A DNA stretch of 64,000 bases from Riptortus pedestris (lineage: Eukaryota > Arthropoda > Insecta > Hemiptera > Alydidae). Shown piece after piece: positions 44,403-56,825 of this stretch. Position 1 is the stretch's first letter. Each line of letters opens with the position of its first letter. The stretch spans positions 9,342,001-9,406,000 of the forward strand of contig CM032228.1 in the NCBI GenBank assembly GCA_019009955.1, written 5' to 3'. The translations under genes and the position numbers were made by a program. A model generated the notes under the pieces. That model saw nothing but the letters and a program-made list of their open reading frames with translations. It did no database searches and was not told the DNA's origin.

Positions 44403-44918
44403 CTGATACAGGTACCTCCTTCATCTTCTCTCTATTATTAGTATGGGGTTTTTGTTTATTTTTTAGATGTTTCTTACAGTTCCTCTGGGTAGTTTTTTCC
44501 GAGGTTCTCACCCACTGTGATATAAATCTGAAATTTAGGTAGTTTTTTTAGTTTTTAAATTTTTTTTATAGTTTTTGGACATATGCTTACCATTGTTTGT
44601 TTTTATAATTTGGACTTGTTATATAAATTTTTTGATTGTTTCGGCTTTTATTTTATAGTAGAGTTGACTAGGAATTAGATTTTTATATTTTTTATTAGTT
44701 GACTAGTTTTAAGAATTAACATTGTTTTTACTATTTATATTGTGTTTGTTTTTTATGACTAATGTTTATTTTGCCTCTGGCCATGCTGTGAATGTTAAAT
44801 TAACTCGTAGTTGTGTTTGTCAGCAGGCACTGAGGATGGAGCGTTGACTCCGAAAGTGCACTCTGCATTATATAAAAAACCAGTAGAGGACTTGGCCTTC
44901 TTATTGATCCTTATACAT
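44403..44918 (+). mobile_element. Penelope-like element 3' region, second copy
   Basis: Starts just past where the stop codon would be (ACAGGTACCTCC) and follows the 3' region at 11744-12240 to the same end (GCACTGAGGATGGAGCGTTG; TTGGCCTTCTTATTGATCC). All coding sequence is missing, a typical 5' truncation. Confidence 0.75.
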
Positions 44919-45481
44919 TTGTTCCTCTACCATCCAGCATATCCCAGAGATATGTGATAAAGACTTTAATTAATTTTAATTATTTACTGAACATTCTAAC
45001 ATGAGGCCGAACTGCACAACATATAGCGACTCACTTCAACATACTGCCACCTGTCGACAAGGAGGTACAACTCTTACATAGAGGACAGAAATATAAATGT
45101 ACAATATACTTAACACATTTGTTTTGCAAATCTTAGGCGGAAGACACAAGGTTATATTTATAATTGTTGTTATAGTTCTAGCCACACGGAAAAGATTTTT
45201 TTTTCTTTAACGGGTGTCCCTTTGTTTCTAGGGAAAGGTTTCCCTGTCTTAAGCACTTGTAGCTTGCATTTGCACTTACTAGACTTACAAGAATATTTGA
45301 GCTGGAGCTTTTCAGTATATAAAAAATACTGCCCGCTCCAGTAGTTACTCTTTAAAGAGCCTATAATAACCACATAATTTTAGGATTAAAAATTATTATA
45401 CTATTTATTAAATATAGGAGGTATTCCTATAGTGTCCCTCTAGAGACCTATGTTATTCTATGTGTCAGAAACGTACAATAA
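44919..45481. other. Unique region, no gene recognised
   Basis: A minus-strand open frame at 45170-45373 (67 codons) has no motif I recognise. Confidence 0.35.
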
Positions 45482-45850
45482 GTTCGTCATGCAGGGGCTG
45501 CGTAAACTAAACAAATTTCCCACGAATGACACTCCAATGATCTAATTTCACCACATAATCTCTAATTATAAATAAAAATATGATGAGTAGAAATAGGGGT
45601 TTACAGAAGAGTACAAGAAATTACGAATAACTCGTTTAATACTTGAGTTAGGAAAAAAACACCTAAAACAACAATTTTAAAGTATCAGAAGTTTAATAAC
45701 ATTAGTTCTATAAACTTTTACGATCCGACTCATAATTACCGTGATATTTTGAATTTCCCCCTCCTAAAGCCATCCTTTTCCTGGTACGCTATCAGCAAAT
45801 AGATTATATAATCTTTAGTGAAAACAGAAACGGTTAATTGTCGAGGAGTT
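45482..45850 (+). mobile_element. Old, eroded HINE-like copy X
   Basis: The 5' end TTCGTCATGCAGGGGCTGCG and AAACTAAACAAATTTCCCAC are clear, and the core can be followed through GAGTAGAAATAGGGGTTTAC to GAAACGGTTAATTGTCGAG. It lacks the microsatellite and the 3' terminus. Its divergence is much higher than the main set. Confidence 0.7.
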
Positions 45851-45955
45851 GAAGTTTGGACAGTAATTTGTGAGCCAGAAGAGCGAACTGAAGAGGCAAG
45901 GTCTCTATTCTGTCCCCTCCCTGAGATATAAATCTGAATGGTGTTGAATATTTTA

Positions 45956-46092
45956 TTAGCAGATTTCCCTTAAGGGAAATCAGCTATTGAGGTTGTACTC
46001 ATGACAGAATTTTCGACATTTTTCTTCAAATGTCCATCGATCCTACCTAGTAGATGACGAAAATGAGGTCCGTTCAAAACTGTATATATATA

Positions 46093-46139
<47 letters not shown>

Positions 46140-46864
46140 ATTGTCTGTTACCGCTCTAGCGGTCGCAATTTTTGTTTAATCCTTACCAAACTTCATATTT
46201 AAGCGTTTTATGTAAAAAGAAAGCTCAAGTTCGTTAACGGCTGAAATCGGACTAGTGGAAGGGGGGGTTTAGAGGGGAGGATTTTCGAAAAATTAAATTT
46301 ACTATAAATATTGTTATATACATTTATTCACTATCTTGAATATTAACCGAGATATTTGACTTTTACAGTTTTCACCAAAACGCCACTTCTACTCATGTTA
46401 CGTAAACAATACTCTGATACATAATAAATCACATTTTTGGAAGTTTAAATACCAAAAATTGTATTCAAGAGACCTGTTTTAGACGTGATACATGCAAATA
46501 TGTCCTGGTGTTCCCCCCCCCCCTCTTAAAGTTTTGGACTACTAAAATTTTATTGATTGAGATAACAATTATTCTGACTCATTATTAATTACAGTACTAG
46601 ATATAGTAAATAGTTCTCAATAAAATTAATGTGTTATATTCTGATATATTTCAGTAATTGTTTTTCTTTCCGGTGTGAGGCGGGACCCGTTTGTTTACAT
46701 TTCTAACCTAACGCTTCCTGTCGGCAGGCTATTGAAATTGGATGAAACATTTCTTATTTCCGTTTGTATTTATTCACGGCGTTGTGTTAGCAGTATGTAT
46801 ATTTATCTATTACTAAACTTCACGAGGGAAATCTGCTTAGTTTACGCAGCCCCTGCGTGACGGA
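45956..46864 (-). mobile_element. HINE-like copy Y (long core)
   Basis: Both ends intact. (TA)n at 46082-46137. C9 run near 46516. A short deletion removes the GTCGGATCG region of the core. Confidence 0.9.
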
Positions 46865-47518
46865 CTTTATTTTTCTCTTATTGATACTCTTAAAAATACA
46901 TGTTGACAACAAAAATATGAGTTTTTCTAGAGCTCGGCAAAAAAGGTTTACTTGCATTTTTTTTTTTTCAAAACTTCCATTTCTTGACTTCGCATTTTTT
47001 GACCGAAACCCTCAACTGTTCTATACATTAGTTTGCTAATTCTATTTAAACATTCCGATAGTTAGTATTTTATTGGTTTTAGCCATGAAGAACACCCGGG
47101 AACCCAAACCTACATATCCCACTTAATATTTGAGTTAATAACTCAATATATGGAACAACATTTGTACCACACATGTGCTTCCAACTCCTACTGTTCCGAT
47201 TTCAAACATTAACGACGGTGAACGCTTAAAAATGGAGTTTGATCAAATAATAATGACGACTACTTGAGCGGCAACAGACTCATATTTGTTGCTAGGATCA
47301 ACGGACACGAAGACATTTTTGTCGCCAATTTGTTTCATGTCGTCCATTCTCTGTTCCACTTTTAGCAGTTTATTTTTGTTTAGGCTTATTGAAGTTATAA
47401 ATAAATAAGTAGTTTAAGCTTATTAAAACTGCACTGACGTATCGACAAACAAAAATTCCTGAGCGATCAAAAATATTCATCAAAAACTGAGTTAGGGTAT
47501 GTTAAATTTAAAAAAAAG
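46865..47518 (+). other. Unique sequence with an eroded HINE-like core
   Basis: Around 47095-47345 motifs TTAATATTTGAGTTA, CATTAACGACGG, GAGCGGCAACAGAC and AGGATCAACGGACACGAAGA align weakly to the 3' half of the HINE-like core, indicating a very old copy. No gene recognised elsewhere. Confidence 0.4.
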
Positions 47519-48001
47519 TCCGTCACGCATGGGCTGCGTAAACTGAGAAGATTTCCCACGTGAAGCTTTACAATAGAGAAATCTGCCCAATAACAACTGT
47601 AGTACAAAGGGATTCTAAACCTATTCACGAGGGACGAACAGTTACGGAAACGGCCAAACTAGCTTTTGGAGGAAAGTCCCGAATATAGCCGACTTCTGCC
47701 GATCAAAAACACAATACAAATGCAAATATCTCGGTTAATATTCAAGATACAGAATATATGTATAGATCACTATTAATAGTAAATTTAATTTAAAATTAGA
47801 TTGATTCTAACCAATTTTTCGATCCGACGCATAATAACGGAGGTATTTCGAGTTTTCGAAATTCCCCCTCTAAGCCCCTCCTCCCTCTTGTCCGATTTCA
47901 GCCGAGAACGAACTTGATCTTTCTTTTTACAAAAAACGACTAAATATCGAGTTTGGTAACGATTAAACAATAATTGCGACCGCTAGAGCGTTAACAGACA
48001 A

Positions 48002-48067
<66 letters not shown>

Positions 48068-48187
48068 GAACGGATCTCATCTTCGTCTTCTCCTGGGTAG
48101 GATCGATGGACTTTTGAAGATAAATTTCGAAAATCTCGTCATGAGCACGACCTCAATAGCTGATTTCCCCTAAGGGAAATCTGCTAA
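47519..48187 (+). mobile_element. HINE-like copy Z (short core)
   Basis: Both ends present (TCCGTCACGCATGGGCTGCG; hairpin with CCCCTAAGGG and CTGCTAA). The slot contains CATACATACATATA then (TA)n to 48062. Confidence 0.9.
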
Positions 48188-49031
48188 AAGCACGAATTAA
48201 TAAGTAGACGTATATGAAATACGGAAACCAGGTGACGCATTTACCACTCTACAGAATAGTTATAATGAATGTTAAAAGTTTGAGGGATAAATATATAGCA
48301 CACGGGTGTAATGGATTTTCATAGTGGGCAAAGCTGGTGAGTGAAGTAATGCATTGTCTGGTTGGAAGGGGTCAACCATATCTGGAGGATGTCTGCCACA
48401 TTTCAGATACACAACCAGTCGCTGTCTAAGGGAATCACCGTTGGTTAATTCATCAATTGCAGTAGCTCTGGATGTGCCATGTGCAAGAAATCGGGAATGG
48501 ATGCTTGTCGAGTTCTAATCTACCATAAAGACATCATCGGGTAGTCAGCTGTATCTCAACGACCTCTGTCTCGATAATAACCTCACCATCTAGGAATCAT
48601 AACCTAACCAGTATCACATTCATCTATGCAGTTCTCAGATTATCTTTCTGTCTATAAAGGTTTTACAGAAGAAAAAAAAGAGAAATTATATTTCTGAGAT
48701 AACTTACTTAGGAATATTACGAGAAAATATTTCGAAGAGGAAAAATCTCTAAGATAAACGGTGAAGATCCCCCCCCCCCGCCCCGAATCTCGGGCACCCC
48801 AGAACCTACAATAGATAAGTTAAAATATAAATGAGTGCCGCTTGTTTTAAACGATTATTAAGCAACATAAAAAATAATAAATAATGTATTCATTTATTGT
48901 GGAGCGTTCGCGGCGAGGCGATATTGCTCATCAAAAAAAAACTACAACGAATATAAATAAAATACAAAAATGAAAACAGTAACAAGAAAAAATTAAACAA
49001 TACAAACTAAGAACGCAAACAAATAAAAAAG
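48188..49031. other. Unique region with a minus-strand coding remnant
   Basis: On the minus strand 48514-48272 is open for about 80 codons with a coding-like composition (SIHSRFLAHGTSRATAID; LRQRLVVYLKCGRHPPDMVD). I do not recognise it; it may be a transposon or gene remnant. A C10 run is at 48770. The remainder is AT-rich. Confidence 0.3.
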
Positions 49032-49600
49032 TCCGTCACGCAGGGGCTGCGTAAACTAACCAGATTTCCCACGTGAAGTTTTACAATAGAGAAATCTGCC
49101 TAGTAATAACCTATTCTCACGAGGACGAATAGTTAGTGAAACGGCCACACTAGCGCTCGGCGGAAACTCCCAAACATAGCCAACCACACTCACAATACAA
49201 ATCCAAATATCTCGGTTAATATTAAAGACACAGAATAAATGTATAGAACAATATTTATAGTAAATTTGCAATAAGATTGTTTCTATACACTTTTTCAATC
49301 CGACGTATGGTAACGGAGATATTTCGCAAATCCTCCCCGCTAAACCCCCCCACCCACTGGTCCGATTTAAGCTATTAACGAACTTGATCTTCCTTTTTAC
49401 ATAAAACGATTAAAGTCCGAGTTTAGTAACGATCAAACAAAAATTTCAACCGCTAGAGCGGTAACACAAATATATATATATATATAGATAGATATATATA
49501 TATATATATAATTTTGAACGGACCTCATTTTCGCCATCTCCCGTGTAGGATCGATGGACATTTGAAGAAATTTTCGAAAATCTCATCATGACTACGAAAC
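49032..49600 (+). mobile_element. HINE-like copy AA (short core, 3' truncated)
   Basis: Perfect 5' end. (TA)n with (GATA)2 at 49470-49510. The copy ends after TCATCATGACTACGAAAC, so the terminal hairpin is absent. Confidence 0.85.
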
Positions 49601-50157
49601 CGAATCAAAATAAAGTTCTTAAATTTCGCCCATAATCCGAGGGTTAAATACTGGATTAGTAAAGAACGAGAAACACGCTACAAACTTAAGAGGTGAGAAG
49701 AATTCGAGTGAAGTAGGTCAAAAACATGGAAATTAACGGTAAAATAACATTAAAAAACGAACGAGGAAAAAATATTATGGAGACAAACAAAACAAAAAAA
49801 AAAAAAAAAAGGATGAAATATAGGAGTGGAACCGTGTTCCCAGATGTTTCTGATATTGGTCATATTGTATTCTCTAGTCACATTTCAAATGGGGGAAAAC
49901 TTACGAGTTTTTTATTCGGCTATCAGTTAGGCCGGGATGTCTGAGGGAAAACGCGGCGGATATCAGCAGAGAAGAATCTCCGCTACAATAATGAAGAGAT
50001 AGAAGGGGCTAATGGCTTATCAGATTTATTGTACCATTCCGCCGTAAACTGCTTCAGCCAGCTGATAAGGCGGCCGCATCCCAGCGTGTGCCCCGCTTAA
50101 TGCTCGACTCCTAAAAGCCCGGGCTCTCTTATCCCCTTTCCATATTTCTAAAAAAAA
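49601..50157. other. GC-richer unique segment with GATA motifs
   Basis: From 49920 to 50140 the sequence is clearly less AT-rich than the rest of the window and repeat-free. It contains three WGATAR-type sites: GGCTTATCAG near 50013-50022, GCTGATAAGG at 50061-50070 and CTCTTATCCC near 50126. It could be a conserved regulatory element; the open frame at 49726-49944 has no recognisable motif. Confidence 0.3.
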
Positions 50158-50991
50158 GCCACCTAAAACAGTAAACTAAGCAGATTTCCTCACGCGAAGG
50201 ATTACAATTGATAAATATACATACAGGTTACACTAACGTGAATGTTAAGTGAATAAATACAAACGACAATGACAAATCTTTCAGTCAATTAACAATACAA
50301 GTTAATAACTACAAAGGAAAATGGATGAATTGTAAAGAAACGTGCAAGCCAACCTTGTGGCGCTGAATAGATAGATAGAGCGGAAAGACAAACAATTAAT
50401 GAAATATATCTGAATATAACATATTAATTTCATAGAAAACAATTTACTAAAGCTAGTGGTGTAATTTGTAATGAATCAGAATCAGTTCTCTCATCTCAAC
50501 AACTCATATTTTACTAATCAAATCTCAAAAGAAGGGGGGGGGGATCAACAGAACGCATTTGCATATATCTCACAAAGTAAAATTTCAATGAAAACAATGT
50601 TTGGTATTTAAGCTTGTAATAATGTAGTTTATTATATAACAGAGTATTGTTTATGCAACACGAGTAGAAGTGGGGGTTTACTGAAGGCTGAAAACTGAAA
50701 AATGCAAATATCTCGCTTAATATCCAAAATAAAGAATAAATGATTATAACAATATTTATAGTGCGTTTAATTTGTAAAAAGATTTATTCTATACACTTTT
50801 TCGATCCGACTTATAGTAACAGAGATATTTCGAATTTTCGAAATCCCTCTCCTCTAAACCCCCCCTCCCCTTGGTCCGATTTCAGCCGTTAACGAACTCG
50901 AACTTTATTTTTACATAAAACTACTAAATACCAAGTTTGGTAACGATTAAACAATAATTACGACCGCTAGTGGGAAACAGACAAATATATA

Positions 50992-51040
<49 letters not shown>

Positions 51041-51140
51041 GAACGCACCTCATTTTTGTCATCTCCTACGTAGGATCGATGGACATTTGAAGAAAAATTT
51101 CGAAAATCGTCTCATGAGTACCTTACGGGAAATCTGCTAA
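50158..51140 (+). mobile_element. HINE-like copy BB (long core, eroded 5' end)
   Basis: The 5' end starts within GTAAACTAAGCAGATTTCC; the first 20 bp are replaced. The core is complete, with G10 near 50536 and (TA)n at 51000-51034. At the 3' end the first hairpin arm is deleted (GAGTACCTTACGGGAAATCT), then GCTAA. Confidence 0.85.
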
Positions 51141-51407
51141 AAATAAATATTTTAGACAAAACCGTATTTGCTATTATATTAAAACATGTTTAATGGCCAA
51201 TTACGAGAAACATTCAGGGTGATTTATGCTGGCATTTTGTTAACCCTCGTCTCCTACGGTGGTTCTTCCTCCCACATTTCCTACGGTGGGTCGGATCCGA
51301 CCATGCTGGCTCCTGAAGGGCGTAATTATTAGAGGAATCATTAATTATGCAGGAAAAGGATTAAAAACTAAAAAAAAAATATTTTGATTTACTTTAAGTT
51401 TAAAAAG
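51141..51407. other. Possible piggyBac-like end in unique sequence
   Basis: TTAACCCTCGTCTCCTACGG near 51239 is followed by CTACGGTGGGTCGGATCCGA. A TTAA target followed by CCC and a GGGTCGGATCCGACC motif resembles piggyBac-type termini. No opposite end or transposase is seen. Confidence 0.25.
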
Positions 51408-51957
51408 TCCGTCACGCAGGGGCTGCGTAAACTAAGCAGATTTCCCACGTGAAGTTTTACAATAGAGAAATCTGCCTAATAACAACTGTAGTAGTAAGAA
51501 ACCTCTAAACCTAAAACATTATTTAGGGCGTAATAACCCAGTAGTTTCTAGCCCCAAAAAACAGTTAACCTAACCTCTAAACCTATTCTCGAGGGACGAA
51601 TAGTTATGGAAACGGCCACCAGAGCTCTCGGCGGAAAGTCCGAACATAGCCTACTGTGATCACACGCAGATTACAAATGCAAATATCTCGTTTAATATTC
51701 ATGATAGAGAATTTATATATCAATATTTATAGCGAATTTAATTTGCAATAAGATTGGTTCTATATACTTTTTCGATCCGACGTATAGTAACGGAAATATG
51801 TCGAATTTTCGAACATCCCCCTCTAAACCCCTCCTCCCACTGGTTTGATTTCAGCCATTAACGAACATGATCTTTAATTTTACATAAAACATTTTAATAT
51901 CAAGTTTTGGTTACGATCAAACAAAAATTGGGACCGCTAGTGGGAAACAGACAAATG

Positions 51958-52025
<68 letters not shown>

Positions 52026-52146
52026 CGAACATAGCTCATTTTCGTCATCTCCTACGTAGGACCGATGGACATTTGAGGACATTTTTTGGAAATCGCGTCA
52101 AGAATATGACCTCAATAGCTGATTTCCCTCAAGGCAAATTTGCTAA
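51408..52146 (+). mobile_element. HINE-like copy CC (short core with 85-bp insertion)
   Basis: Both ends present; the hairpin loop is CCCTCAAGGC. It carries the extra block at about 51500-51585. (TA)n at 51959-52021. Confidence 0.9.
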
Positions 52147-52149
52147 AAA

Positions 52150-53960
52150 GAATTATTTGTGTTAACATTCAATTGAAAGCTATTTTTATTGGTCGTGGTT
52201 TTTAAAAGGAAATTATGATTTTTACTCATTATAGGTTTTTGAAATCAACGAATTTCCTATCAAAAAGTGTATGAGCACCTACTTATCTTGTTATTGAACG
52301 CTGAATGATTAGTGTACTGTTGTGTAAGTTGATAATATAATCAATATTTTGAAGGAAAACCAATGTATAAGACAGAGCTATATTAGCTCCTCCCTACTTC
52401 TGCTCTCCTTGAGCCAGTTCTGCTCCGCAAGGTTTTTCAGAGAGCCAGGAAATTAACCTCACCAGCTGTTTGGGCTTTTTATCGGTGCAATAATAAAAAA
52501 TTTTCTTGCTACACTTATTAGTTCTACTCGTCCTGTAGTAGCCTAACCCAAAATCAGTGTTGATATAAATATTATATATTCGATTTTGAGCTGGATCTTT
52601 GATAAAATATCGCTAAACAATACATATTCTATTTAATCAAAGTAAGTACCTTCGTCCAGCTCTATTTTTAGTATTTACTACTAGGGTTAGGATAATTTTT
52701 GGATAACTTTACCGCCTTATCTAACGCGTTGTTTGAAGGAAACTGAAGCTGAAATTTTTGAAAAGATGAATTGAATTATTGAAAGATTAAATAATCAAAT
52801 ACTCCCTACACGGGAATATTTCTGTGAACATGAATATTTAAAACTACATTTTCTTTATTGGTTGAAATTTCTACTTGGAAGTTATGATATTTTCTCACTG
52901 TAAGTTTTGTACATTATCACTTTTCTCACCAAAAAGTGTATGAGCACTTCCTGATCTTATTACTGAAAGCAGAACGATTAGTGTACGGAAAGGCTTTTCT
53001 TTTTAAGCGATTAATACTTAATAATAATGAAAACCAATGTCCAAGGCACAGATATATAGTTCCTCCACATTTCTGGTTTCCTAATACATCAGTGAGCTGG
53101 CTCAGCTCGGCTTTGAAAAGTTTCCCGAGAACCTGGAAGGCGTCGGTTTTGCGCAAACATGGAGGGAGGGAGTTTCCAGATGTTTCGGCTTTTATTGGCG
53201 CAATAATGAAAAACTTTCTTGATACACCTATTATTCTACTCAGGCTGTATTAGCGCAACCCTAAGTCCATGTTTATATAAAATATAATATTGTTACGGAA
53301 ATTAAATACATGGAAAATGAAACTGAGATCCGCGTATTATGGAGTTACGAAGGAGATAAAAGGAGCCGACTGAGGGGGGACTGTTGGCAACTGGATCTTT
53401 CCTGACTAAATAGTCCAGTACCTTCGAGACCTTCGTCCTTTGACGTTGCCGCTCCTCTATGTAAGCATGTGCAACTCGCCCCACAGTTTCGTTTGTTCTC
53501 AGCTGTCTTCAAGTGATCATCAGTGCGTTCAGTGCGACTTAGTTGCAGTGCGGTAAGGTTTTTCTATTTGAAGAACAGTGTTGTGCCGTGAGTCTGTAAA
53601 GAACAGTATAGTGTTCAGAAAGAGCAGTGTCGTTAACTTCGCGGCGTGAAGGACACTTCAGTGCCGTGTTTTTGTGAACTTCAGATATCGTGAGTGAATT
53701 ACTGGACCGTGTAATCGGAAGAACTGTGAAGCTATCAGTGCATACTGTGAGTAGTAATTAAGAATAACTAACCAAGTGTATTGTGCATTGTTAAATAAAT
53801 TGTGGAGTGATAAAAACTGTGAAACTTGTGCCTTTAATTTTGCAATCCAAAAGAACTCTAATAAACAACGTTTATTACTGATTATGCAATAAAACGTAAC
53901 AATATATTCGATTTTGAGATGTCTTTTAGATAAAATGGGTATATGGAATACTGATTCTTT
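52150..53960 (+). repeat. Diverged tandem duplication of a 0.5-kb unit
   Basis: Unit 1 (about 52160-52660) and unit 2 (about 52850-53290, resuming 53902-53960) share AAAAAGTGTATGAGCAC, GATTAGTGTAC, AAAACCAATGT, GCAATAAT-AAAAA-TTTCTTG and TATATTCGATTTTGAG. Divergence is substantial. Unit 2 is split by a solo LTR. The 105-codon frame at 52936-53253 in unit 2 is not preserved in unit 1, so I do not call it a gene. Confidence 0.6.
53291..53901 (+). mobile_element. Solo LTR, gypsy-type, copy 1
   Basis: A 611-bp sequence starts TGTTACGGAAATTAAATACA and ends AAAACGTAACA. It is flanked by the 4-bp duplication ATAT (53287-53290 and 53902-53905). It is related to 56102-56705 and contains AATAAA motifs near its 3' end. 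No internal retroviral-type coding region is present. The 4-bp duplication and TG...CA ends fit Ty3/gypsy-type retrotransposons; the orientation follows the promoter and AATAAA order. Confidence 0.8.
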
Positions 53961-54027
53961 GGAAAAAGAATAGAAAACAGGTAGACTTTCCGAAAACATG
54001 GTATGGGCGATATATAGTTAGGTGTTC

Positions 54028-54060
54028 TTTTTCCCATACGCAGACCCTGCTTGACGGACT
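54028..54060 (-). repeat. HINE-like 5'-end fragment
   Basis: CCCATACGCAGACCCTGCTTGACGGAC is a lone, diverged 5' terminus in minus orientation. Confidence 0.5.
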
Positions 54061-54078
54061 TTTTTAATGTTAATTGTG

Positions 54079-54300
54079 CTTTTTATTAACGTCCACTTTG
54101 TTCTACTAAAGCTAATTGGGTCAGATGTTATCTGCGAAGTTACCATCCTTTTGTAGTGAGATTGGGAATAAGGAATTAATTTAATGATTTCATCTCATAA
54201 ATGAATTCGTATTGCCTTGCTGAGAATCGAACTCACTCCTCTACTATTATTAAGTGAGATTTAAACCAGCACAATAGCTCACATGGCAAACTTTAGCCCC
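54079..54300 (-). mobile_element. tRNA-derived SINE, copy 4
   Basis: Minus strand: GGGGCTAAAGTTTGCCATGT at the start, B-box-like GAGTTCGATTCTCAGC, then the SINE body to GTGGACGTTAATAAAAAG. It is the most diverged of the four copies. Confidence 0.65.
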
Positions 54301-54922
54301 AAATTCAATTTTTCATTTAAATTTATGGAAATAATCATACATTCAAAAATTATTTGGGAATGAAAGGAATTGATTCTGTGAAAGGAAGGAAATATGTACT
54401 CACAGAAAGACATGAACTGGAAGAAACAAAAATTGTGATACCATCATGGGTTTAAAAAGACAAAACTTCGTACAAAACAACAATAACATATTAAAAATAT
54501 TAATGGGAAAATTGCTATTGAGTGTACGAGATTTAGAAAACATTCAGTATTAGATCAATTTACGATTTGACACCAAAGTAAACCGCATTTCTCTGAAACA
54601 AATATACATTTCCACTTTTTATTTTGGGCTAGTCTTACCTAGCTGAACCAAAATATGTTGATTTAGTAAACTAATTTTCATTCCTCCAATAATAACAACT
54701 AGAAGGCATGGAAGATGAGGGAGTGAATATGAAAAATTGTGGATAAATGTAGATATTGTTTAGTGAAGCAGGTGGTATGTCCCTGGAATTTGTGTTTGAG
54801 ATGGGAAGAGGAGGGGAGACTGACATGGCTAGGCAGGTAAGGATAGACAATGGGTCGTGACTCCAGGTTCAAGGGTCACATCCCTGTTCGGGAATCCAAC
54901 CTCACCTGCCCACCCACTACAC
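54301..54922. other. Unique region, no gene recognised
   Basis: AT-rich to 54760, then GC-richer (GGGAAGAGGAGGGGAGACTG). No coding or repeat signal recognised. Confidence 0.35.
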
Positions 54923-54933
54923 TCAGAGACACT

Positions 54934-55588
<655 letters not shown>

Positions 55589-55685
55589 TTTTAAATAAAA
55601 TTAGCCCTTGAGTTCGTATTCATGACGATTTTCAAAACATTTTCTCAATTGTCCATCGACCCAACCAAGGAAATGAATATAGATA

Positions 55686-55720
<35 letters not shown>

Positions 55721-56101
55721 ACTTTCTAGCTTTCGCAATTTTTGTTTGATCGTTACCAAAAAATAAAACATTTAAACGTTAAAAATTCAAACGTTTGTAT
55801 GTAAAATTAAAGATCGAGTTTGTTAATGGTTGAAATCTGTTTAGTGTCAGGGGAGGGGCGGGTTCGAAAGATCTAAAAATAACCGTTATTATACGCCGGA
55901 TCGAAAAATTTTGTAGAAGCAATCTTAATGTACAGTGAATGTCCAATAAATGTTATTCCATACACATTTTTTGTATCATGAATATTGGACGAGATATTTG
56001 GATTTTATTGTGTTCGGCTTTCAGTAAACTCTCGGTCCTACTCTTGTCATATTGAAAATAAGCTGCTATGTAGTGAACCACTTCATTCCAAGGTAAAATA
56101 C

Positions 56102-56705
56102 TGTTGCGAAAATTAAATACATGAATAATCCTTCAGAGAGAGAGAGGCGCGTATTTGGAAAGTGTGACGTAGATCAAAGAAACCAACAGAATATCCTAGG
56201 TCCTACCAGTACCTTCCAGCCAGGCGTCGAGGGCCCAGACAATTCCCCTTTGATGTATGCCGACCACCTATATAAAGAACCAGCAGCCGGGAGCGAGTCA
56301 GTTTTATTCTCACCTGCCTTGATGTTCACATCAGTGCGACTTAGTGCAGTGCGGTAAAGTGTTTTTATAAGAAGAACAGTGTTGTGCCGTGACTGTAAGT
56401 AACAGTTTAGTACCGTGTTTAAGACAGTGCAGTGCCGCGAAGTAAAGGACAGTGCAGTGCCGTCTTGTTGGGAATTTCAGTAACCATGAGTGAATTGTTG
56501 GACTGTGTAACCTGAAGACCAGTGACGCTATCAGTGTATACTGTTAGTAGTAATTAAGAATAATTACCAAGTGTATTGTGCATTGTGAAATAAATTGTGC
56601 AGTGATAAAAACTGTGAAACTTGCGAGTATTTAATTTTGCAATCCAAAAGAACTCTTATTAAACACGTTTATTACTGGTTTTTGGTAATAATAAAAACGT
56701 ACCAA
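56102..56705 (+). mobile_element. Solo LTR, gypsy-type, copy 2
   Basis: A 604-bp sequence starts TGTTGCGAAAATTAAATACA and ends AAAAACGTACCA. Flanks ATAC (56098-56101) and ATAC (56706-56709) are a 4-bp target duplication, and the restored host reads as the HINE-like core AAAATACCAAATATTG. It aligns along its length to 53291-53901. No internal region remains, so it arose by LTR-LTR recombination. Confidence 0.85.
56269..56303 (+). promoter_or_regulatory. LTR promoter: TATA box and initiator
   Basis: TATATAAAG begins at 56269 and TCAGTTTT at 56298, with the initiator A at 56300, 31 bp from the first T of the TATA box. This fits the arthropod TATA-Inr arrangement and sets the U3/R border. In the other LTR the TATA is degenerate (TATGTAAG at 53458). 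Confidence 0.6.
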
Positions 56706-56825
56706 TACCAAATATTGTTTTCATTGAATATTACTTTGTGAAATACATGTAAAATACGTTTGGATGAAGTCATCAATTGAGATTTTTCGTTCTTTATTAG
56801 ATAATGTTTATCTGATCTATACCAT

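Larger units (their letters stand above)
55595..56790 (-). mobile_element. Older HINE-like copy EE, split by solo LTR
   Basis: Diverged tail (TTCATGACGATTTTCAAAAC, GTCCATCGACCCAACC), a (GT)n slot at 55691-55717, and core motifs through GACGAGATATTTGGATTT. The core breaks at AAAATAC for the solo LTR and resumes ATACCAAATATTGTTTTC. The 5' terminus is missing. Confidence 0.75.

Noticed and set aside
56121..56357. Plus-strand open frame of 78 codons
   Set aside because: It lies in the U3 region of a solo LTR and is not conserved in the related LTR at 53291.
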